From assembly GCA_038227135.1 (NCBI GenBank), contig JBBRQC010000035.1:1-27634 (forward strand): a stretch of 27,634 nucleotides of DNA, given 5' to 3'. This document shows, piece after piece, positions 23,469 to 27,634 of the stretch (the first letter of the stretch is position 1; every line of letters starts with the position of its first letter). The notes beneath the pieces are model-generated. The model was not told the origin of the DNA. It searched no databases and saw only the letters and a list, made by a program, of their open reading frames with translations. A program made the position numbers and the translations under genes. The DNA comes from UBA4720 sp038227135 (GTDB lineage Bacteria; Gemmatimonadota; Gemmatimonadetes; Gemmatimonadales; Gemmatimonadaceae).

Positions 23469-23491
23469 GGTCTTCACGTGCTTCGAAAACG

Positions 23492-24985
23492 CTAGGTCAG
23501 CGGTTTGTACCGATACCCGTAAACACCGCCCTTCGCCGATGTGACCCTGAACGTCCCGGTGCTCTTTGGCGACACGGGGCCAACGGTCGCGGTCTGCGTA
23601 TCGACAACGGCTCCAGTCTTGTCGAGCAACTCGACGGTCACCGTATAACTCTTCGCGGCCGTACCGCGGTTCTCGATCGTTCCGGCTACTGTCGTTTCAT
23701 TTGTGCGCCGCGTGAACTCAGTCACGACGAGCTTGACCGGCGCGTTCTCGGATTTGCCGTTCCAGTAGATCAGCGAATCGGTGTAGATCTTCTGCAGCTT
23801 CTTGTCCTTCGTTCCTTTGTACATGCCCTGATACGCGAAGGCGTAAAGGAGCGGGTTGTCGGGATTACTGGGGTCCATCGCAACGAGCTTGTCGATGAGA
23901 GGAAACGCCTTGCTGTAGTCCTTGTTCTGGATATATGTCGCGGCCAGGTTGTTCAGCGCATCGCGCGAGTACGGGTTTTGGGTCAGTGCCGCGCCGAACA
24001 GCGTTGCCGCGTCGGCCTGGCGGCCGTTTCTGGTTGCGACCACGCCGGCGTGGATCAGGGAGATCTCACCGTACTTCGATGAATTGGCGAGCATCGGTGC
24101 GTAGATCGCCGGGACCGACGTGCTGTCGCCCGCCTCGAGGTACATCGTTGAAACGTTGTCGATCGCGTCAGCGAGAAGGAGATCGTTGTTGGCGACAGCG
24201 ATGTAATCCTGCCATGGCTTGATCGCCTCGCGCGCCGCTGCCTTCTTCGCCGCTCCGGTCGCTGCCTCGGCCTTGTCCGAAGCCGACGACGCTATCTCGT
24301 ACATGGTCTTGGTACGCACGTCGGCGTAGGTAGTGTCGGTTCCAGCGGCAGTCAGCGCCTGCTTCCAGTATTCGTTGGCAGCACTCCAGTCTTTGCGATT
24401 GTGCGCGATCGAGCCAAGCACCGAATACGCATAGGGAGCGCGACGATCGAGCAACAAAGACCTCTTGGCGAACATTTCGGCGGAATCGAGCTTATTGGCG
24501 TTGAGAGCAACGATGGCGGCGTTGAGCGTATTCAGCCACGGCTTCTGCTGACGCCACTGCGAGATCAGGCCCGCGCATTCCGGGGCCGCCTTCTCGACGA
24601 TTGAGAACGACGAATCCGCCGCCACGAACAGATCGATCGTACCGGTTGGATTCGTCGTGAGGCCAAGCGTGCTCCGCGGAACGACCGCGGGAGTATTCGG
24701 CTGCATCAGGTACAGCACGTACGCCTCACCACGCAGATAGTTGCGTGCGGTCGGATTGTCTGTCCCGTTGTCGACGAGTCGCAAAACGTCCTGCAGGTCC
24801 TTCGTCGGATTTCCCTTGTCCGATGCAGCGAGTGCGCGCGTCATCGAGAACTGGGCTTTGGCGATGTCGCCCCTTGTATTGGCCGTAGGATCGCAGGCCG
24901 GCGCCGCGTTCTGCGCCACGAGCGGCGTGGCGGCGATTACGCCGAACGCCAAAGCGGCCGCAATCCTGTTCACAAAAGCTTGCAT
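23492..24985 (-). CDS. Secreted TPR repeat protein
   Basis: A 497-residue exported protein. A signal peptide (hydrophobic segment about 8-23, ending VAQNA) is followed by helical repeats. TPR-like units are clear at AEMFAKRSLLLDRRAPYAYS with VLGSIAHNRKDW, and at ADAATLFGAALTQNPYSRDA with LNNLAATYIQNKDYSKAFPL. The last 100 residues form a beta-domain (VVTEFTRRTNETTVAGTIEN, then RGTAAKSYTVTVELLDKTGA), like the FxLYD-type domains of exported proteins. It probably acts as a periplasmic or surface scaffold. I chose the ATG at 24985, with GGGAG upstream; the TTG just before it is less likely. It has its own promoter and terminator, so it is a single-gene unit. Confidence 0.82.
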   Translation of the reverse strand: MQAFVNRIAAALAFGVIAATPLVAQNAAPACDPTANTRGDIAKAQFSMTRALAASDKGNPTKDLQDVLRLVDNGTDNPTARNYLRGEAYVLYLMQPNTPAVVPRSTLGLTTNPTGTIDLFVAADSSFSIVEKAAPECAGLISQWRQQKPWLNTLNAAIVALNANKLDSAEMFAKRSLLLDRRAPYAYSVLGSIAHNRKDWSAANEYWKQALTAAGTDTTYADVRTKTMYEIASSASDKAEAATGAAKKAAAREAIKPWQDYIAVANNDLLLADAIDNVSTMYLEAGDSTSVPAIYAPMLANSSKYGEISLIHAGVVATRNGRQADAATLFGAALTQNPYSRDALNNLAATYIQNKDYSKAFPLIDKLVAMDPSNPDNPLLYAFAYQGMYKGTKDKKLQKIYTDSLIYWNGKSENAPVKLVVTEFTRRTNETTVAGTIENRGTAAKSYTVTVELLDKTGAVVDTQTATVGPVSPKSTGTFRVTSAKGGVYGYRYKPLT

Positions 24986-25030
24986 CAAGGATCTCCCTGA
25001 CTTGTGATGGGTGGGTGGATTAGCAGTCGG

Positions 25031-25059
25031 ATAATATACCGCCCGGCATTCTTCGTTCC
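25031..25059 (-). promoter_or_regulatory. Predicted promoter of the TPR gene
   Basis: On the minus strand GTATATTAT (plus 25031-25039) is an AT-rich -10 region, the only one in this short gap. GGAAC (plus 25055-25059) lies 15 bp upstream of GTATA, a layout like ECF-sigma promoters (GGAAC, then GT-rich -10). The plain sigma70 reading has no good -35 box. The leader would be about 40 nt with GGGAG before the ATG. Confidence 0.4.
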
Positions 25060-25077
25060 TTCCGACGCCCGAAAACC

Positions 25078-26499
25078 CTATTTGAGCGTGCCAACTTGCC
25101 GAACCAGGTCTAACGCGCGTCGAACGTGGGCTTCGGTAGTGTGGACGTTGCCAATCGCGACCCGAAGCGCATAGCTCCCGCGAACTCTGGTGTGGGAGAG
25201 GTAAATCTCTCGCGTGGCATTCACACTCCCGAGCACCCGCGCGTTGTGCTCATTCAGCTGGCCGGCGCTCATACCTGCGGGAACGTGCCGGAATACGACT
25301 GTCGAAAAATTGACCTCAGCCATTCTCTCGAGAGTCGGATCGGCGTCGATCCACTCTGCCAGCCGCTGTGCCAACTGGATATGTCCGCGGATAAGCGATT
25401 GCAGCCCCTCGACACCAAAATTGCGGATGACGAACCAGAGCTTGAGCGCACGGAACCGGCGACCGAGGGCGATTCCGTAATCCATCAGATTGACGACATC
25501 CTCGCCTTCGTCGACTACCAGGAATTCGGGAACGTGTTGGAATGCCCGCTTCAGCAATTCCGGCCGCGAAGTGTACAGGACCGAACAATCCATCGGTGTG
25601 AACAGCCACTTGTGAGGGTTCACAACCAGAGAATCCGCGCGATCGCATCCCTCGAGGACGTATCGCATCTCGGGCAGAATAGCAGCCGTCCCGCCGTACG
25701 ACGCGTCGACGTGAAGCCACATCTTTTCCCGCTCGCAAATCCTGGCGATAGCCGGCACTGGATCGATCGCCGTAGTCGATGTCGTTCCCACCGTCGCCAC
25801 CACTGCCAGGGGAATCACACCGTTGCGACGATCAGCGTCGATAGCTGCGCCGAGCGACTCGGCATCCATGCGCAACCGATCGTCGGTCGGAATCTTCCTG
25901 AGCGCAGCCAATCCAAACCCGAGCGTCATCATCGCCTTGTCAACGCTCGAATGCGCTTCTTCCGAGCAATACACGACCACCTTTGGCATGTCCGGTCTTC
26001 CCGCCATGCCGTCCTGGCGTATCCGCAGCTCGGGATGCATCTCTCGCGCAGCAGCAAGCGCGTAGAGTGTATTGGACGATGCCGTGTCGCCGATGACTCC
26101 GAAGAATTTCTCGGGAAGACCGAGCATCTGGCGCAGCCAATCGAGCGTCAGGAGCTCCAGCTCGGTCGCGGCCGGGCTCGTTCGCCACAACATCGCGTTG
26201 ACGTTGAGCGCCGCGGTGAGCGCCTCGCCGAGCACGCCAGCGCCGGTGGAGGAGTTGGCGAAATAGGCCATGAATGCGGGGTGATTCCAGTGCGTCGTCG
26301 CCGGCACGATCAACTTCCGGAAGTCATCGAGCACCGTATCCATCGGCTCGCCCCGCGCCGGCGGGGATTGTGCGAGGGAGCTGCGAAGCTCTCCAGGCCG
26401 GACGCCAGGCAGCACCGGCCACTGTTCCGGATTCTCGAGGTAGTCCGCGATCCAGTCTACGACGGCATGCCCGTGCCTGCGGAATTCGTTGGGCTGCAT
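25078..26499 (-). CDS. Pyridoxal-phosphate-dependent aromatic-type amino acid decarboxylase
   Basis: This 473-residue group II decarboxylase has NPHKW with the cofactor-binding K297, HVDASYGG with D265, and EEAHSSVDKAM with the ring-stacking H183. The start MQPNEFRRHGHAVVDWIADY and the substrate region HPAFMAYFANSS match aromatic L-amino acid decarboxylases. It would turn Trp, Tyr, Phe or a similar amino acid into the amine and CO2. Which substrate is not decidable by eye. The ATG at 26499 has no Shine-Dalgarno. TATATT six bases upstream may be a -10 box of a leaderless transcript. It is not EgtE, which has a different fold type pattern. Confidence 0.9.
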   Translation of the reverse strand: MQPNEFRRHGHAVVDWIADYLENPEQWPVLPGVRPGELRSSLAQSPPARGEPMDTVLDDFRKLIVPATTHWNHPAFMAYFANSSTGAGVLGEALTAALNVNAMLWRTSPAATELELLTLDWLRQMLGLPEKFFGVIGDTASSNTLYALAAAREMHPELRIRQDGMAGRPDMPKVVVYCSEEAHSSVDKAMMTLGFGLAALRKIPTDDRLRMDAESLGAAIDADRRNGVIPLAVVATVGTTSTTAIDPVPAIARICEREKMWLHVDASYGGTAAILPEMRYVLEGCDRADSLVVNPHKWLFTPMDCSVLYTSRPELLKRAFQHVPEFLVVDEGEDVVNLMDYGIALGRRFRALKLWFVIRNFGVEGLQSLIRGHIQLAQRLAEWIDADPTLERMAEVNFSTVVFRHVPAGMSAGQLNEHNARVLGSVNATREIYLSHTRVRGSYALRVAIGNVHTTEAHVRRALDLVRQVGTLK

Positions 26500-26587
26500 C
26501 GCACAAATATAGAGTTTTCACTCTCAGACGACGTTCGGATCGCCAACGATATATTTTTGGGCGATCACCTCAAACTGACAGAGAAGA
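26500..26587. promoter_or_regulatory. Divergent promoter region, decarboxylase and AlkA-like glycosylase
   Basis: The 88-bp gap holds an AT-rich -10-like box for each direction. Minus-strand TATATT ends six bases before the decarboxylase ATG. Plus-strand TATATTTTT (near 26550) lies about 30 bp before the glycosylase ATG, with AGAGAAG next to that start as a weak ribosome site. No clear -35 boxes are seen. Confidence 0.35.
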
Positions 26588-27250
26588 ATGAAGCCTGGCA
26601 GTTCCAACAGACTCAGTCGGGTAGCGGTCGCTCACCTGAAGAAGGTCGACCCTGTGCTGGCGCAGGTGATCGAGCAGGTGGGACGGTACAAGGGATGGCC
26701 GGCATCCGGAGGAAGCCACTTCGACGCGGTGGCGCGCTCGATCGTTTTCCAGCAGTTGTCGGGCAAGGCCGCGGGAACTATTCACGGCCGGTTCCAGGGA
26801 TTGTACGGGGGACGAACGCCTCTGCCATCCGAGCTGGCCGCGACCTCGGACGAACAACTCCGCGCGGTCGGGCTCTCGCGACAGAAGTCTGCCTACCTCA
26901 AGGATCTGGGCGCGCGGGTGACGTCCGGTGAGCTCCCAATCGAGACGCTCCACGAGCTGACCGACGACGAAGTCATCGCGGCGCTTACTCAGGTCAATGG
27001 CATCGGACGCTGGACGGCGCAGATGTTCATGATGTTCCGTCTGGAGAGGCCAGATGTGCTGCCCGATCTCGACCTGGGGATTCAGAAGGGCATTCAACGC
27101 GCGTATCGATTGAGAAAACTCCCCAAGCCCGAGAGGGTTCTGAAGATCGGCGCGAAATGGGCACCGTATCGTACGGTTGCTTCATGGTACCTGTGGCGGT
27201 ATGTAGATACTCCGGCTCCTGTGCCGCGCTCATCTGGACGTGGCGCATGA
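26588..27250 (+). CDS. DNA-3-methyladenine glycosylase II family protein (AlkA-like)
   Basis: This 220-residue HhH-GPD glycosylase excises alkylated bases from DNA. FDAVARSIVFQQLSGKAAGT (45-64) is the typical N-terminal helix pair. The helix-hairpin-helix is LTQVNGIGRWTAQMFMMF (133-150), and the catalytic Asp lies in LPDLDLGIQKG (D162, with D160 near). It lacks the N-terminal beta domain of E. coli AlkA, so it belongs to the shorter forms common in many bacteria. It starts at the ATG at 26588 and diverges from the decarboxylase. With the Fpg/Nei enzyme at 15492 it gives the window two base-excision enzymes. Confidence 0.9.
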   Translation: MKPGSSNRLSRVAVAHLKKVDPVLAQVIEQVGRYKGWPASGGSHFDAVARSIVFQQLSGKAAGTIHGRFQGLYGGRTPLPSELAATSDEQLRAVGLSRQKSAYLKDLGARVTSGELPIETLHELTDDEVIAALTQVNGIGRWTAQMFMMFRLERPDVLPDLDLGIQKGIQRAYRLRKLPKPERVLKIGAKWAPYRTVASWYLWRYVDTPAPVPRSSGRGA

Positions 27251-27329
27251 GCGCCAACGGGGCCTTATTGCACGAAGTCTGCATTAGAGAGTCTCCGAAG
27301 CAGAACGTCTCCCACCGCAACCTCACAGC

Positions 27330-27634
27330 ATGTCCACCGCAGAAGTAGAGGTCCAATCGGCCGCCATCCCGGACGACGACTGGGCTGCGTCACGCTGTCG
27401 CGCGGTTCTGACCGCGCTGTTCGGCGATCCAGCACAGCGACCATTCGACGTGAGGTTCTGGGATGATACTGTCGATCGCGGGGCGAATCCTATTCCACCG
27501 TTCACGCTCGTACTCAACAGACCAGCGGCGCTTCGCCGGATGCTGCTGCCGCCGAACGAGCTGTCTATCGTCGAGTCTTTCATATCAGGCGATGTCGACA
27601 TCGACGGCAGTGTCGAAGCGGCGTCCAACCTTGG
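27330..27634 (+). CDS. Cyclopropane-fatty-acid-synthase-like methyltransferase, N-terminal part
   Basis: An open frame from the ATG at 27330 runs past the window edge and gives 101 residues. It includes PFDVRFWDDTVDRG, PFTLVLNRPAALRRMLLPPN and ELSIVESFISGDVDIDGSVE. This is the N-terminal lipid-binding region of class I SAM methyltransferases of the CfaS type (compare the G.AY..G..DI.G pattern). The SAM-binding domain would lie beyond the window. Such enzymes add methylene or methyl groups to unsaturated phospholipid chains. The 79 bp before it hold no gene and no clear promoter. Confidence 0.75.
   Translation, partial: MSTAEVEVQSAAIPDDDWAASRCRAVLTALFGDPAQRPFDVRFWDDTVDRGANPIPPFTLVLNRPAALRRMLLPPNELSIVESFISGDVDIDGSVEAASNL

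Noticed and set aside
25078..26499. PLP enzyme as the missing EgtE of the ergothioneine pathway
   Set aside because: The motifs (NPHKW, HVDASYGG, HPAFMAYF) are those of group II aromatic decarboxylases. EgtE is a different type of PLP enzyme, and the gene is not linked to the egt operon.
25126..26931. Open frame of about 600 codons on the plus strand, opposite the decarboxylase
   Set aside because: It is a mirror of the decarboxylase gene (long antisense frames are common in GC-rich DNA), its composition is rich in Arg/His/Pro, and it runs on into the AlkA-like gene. No domain is seen.
1..27634. tRNA genes, CRISPR arrays, insertion sequences, defence genes
   Set aside because: I saw no tRNA-like cloverleaf with a conserved T-loop, no regularly spaced repeats, no transposase, and no recognisable defence or toxin-antitoxin genes. 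Eye inspection can miss weak cases; tRNAscan and repeat searches would settle this.

Overview
The window is GC-rich, densely coded bacterial chromosome with no mobile element, CRISPR array, rRNA or tRNA that I can see. The gene mix (ergothioneine genes, a DUF969/DUF979/DUF2891 cluster, a GHL10 glycoside hydrolase, many secreted proteins and lipoproteins) and the protein style suggest a soil bacterium, most likely Gemmatimonadota. That placement is inference from gene content; no rRNA or marker gene confirms it.

Layout. (1) 1-4163, plus strand: a tightly overlapping five-gene run (DUF969 tail, DUF979, DUF2891, a four- to five-helix membrane protein, an SSS-family Na+/solute symporter). It looks like an uncharacterised uptake or processing module. 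(2) 7877-4175, minus strand: lipoprotein, divergent NRAMP-like transporter, two small PRC-barrel-like proteins and a succinate-semialdehyde-type dehydrogenase, each junction overlapping or a few bases wide. (3) 7898-9451: secreted GHL10-type hydrolase, divergent from (2) with only 20 bp between start codons. (4) 10883-9492, minus strand: msrB with a strong intrinsic terminator, then a two-domain cupredoxin. Just upstream of msrB lies a truncated, frameshifted DUF72 remnant. (5) 11212-13770: a lipoprotein with two retropepsin-like domains and an ArsR-type regulator preceded by a perfect inverted repeat. (6) 13771-14084: a gene-free stretch holding four successive hairpins, the last an intrinsic terminator; a candidate small RNA or attenuator. 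(7) 14085-15484: a DECR2-like 2,4-dienoyl-CoA reductase coupled to a LOG-family protein.

(8) 19942-15492, minus strand: egtB, egtD and a glutamate-cysteine ligase (egtA type), then an Fpg/Nei DNA glycosylase. This joins thiol antioxidant synthesis to oxidised-base repair. egtC and egtE are not in the window. (9) 19943-20242: control region with a 7+7 bp inverted repeat between egtB and a divergent membrane histidine kinase (20243-21997). (10) 22090-27634: histidine phosphatase, DUF3293 protein, secreted TPR protein with its own promoter and terminator, aromatic-type PLP decarboxylase, AlkA-like DNA glycosylase, and the start of a cyclopropane-fatty-acid-synthase-like gene cut by the window edge.

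Redox and repair functions recur (MsrB, ergothioneine, two base-excision glycosylases, cupredoxin). The strongest candidates for undescribed biology are the DUF969/979/2891/SSS cluster, the non-canonical NRAMP with its two PRC-barrel partners, the tandem retropepsin lipoprotein and the structured RNA upstream of the reductase.
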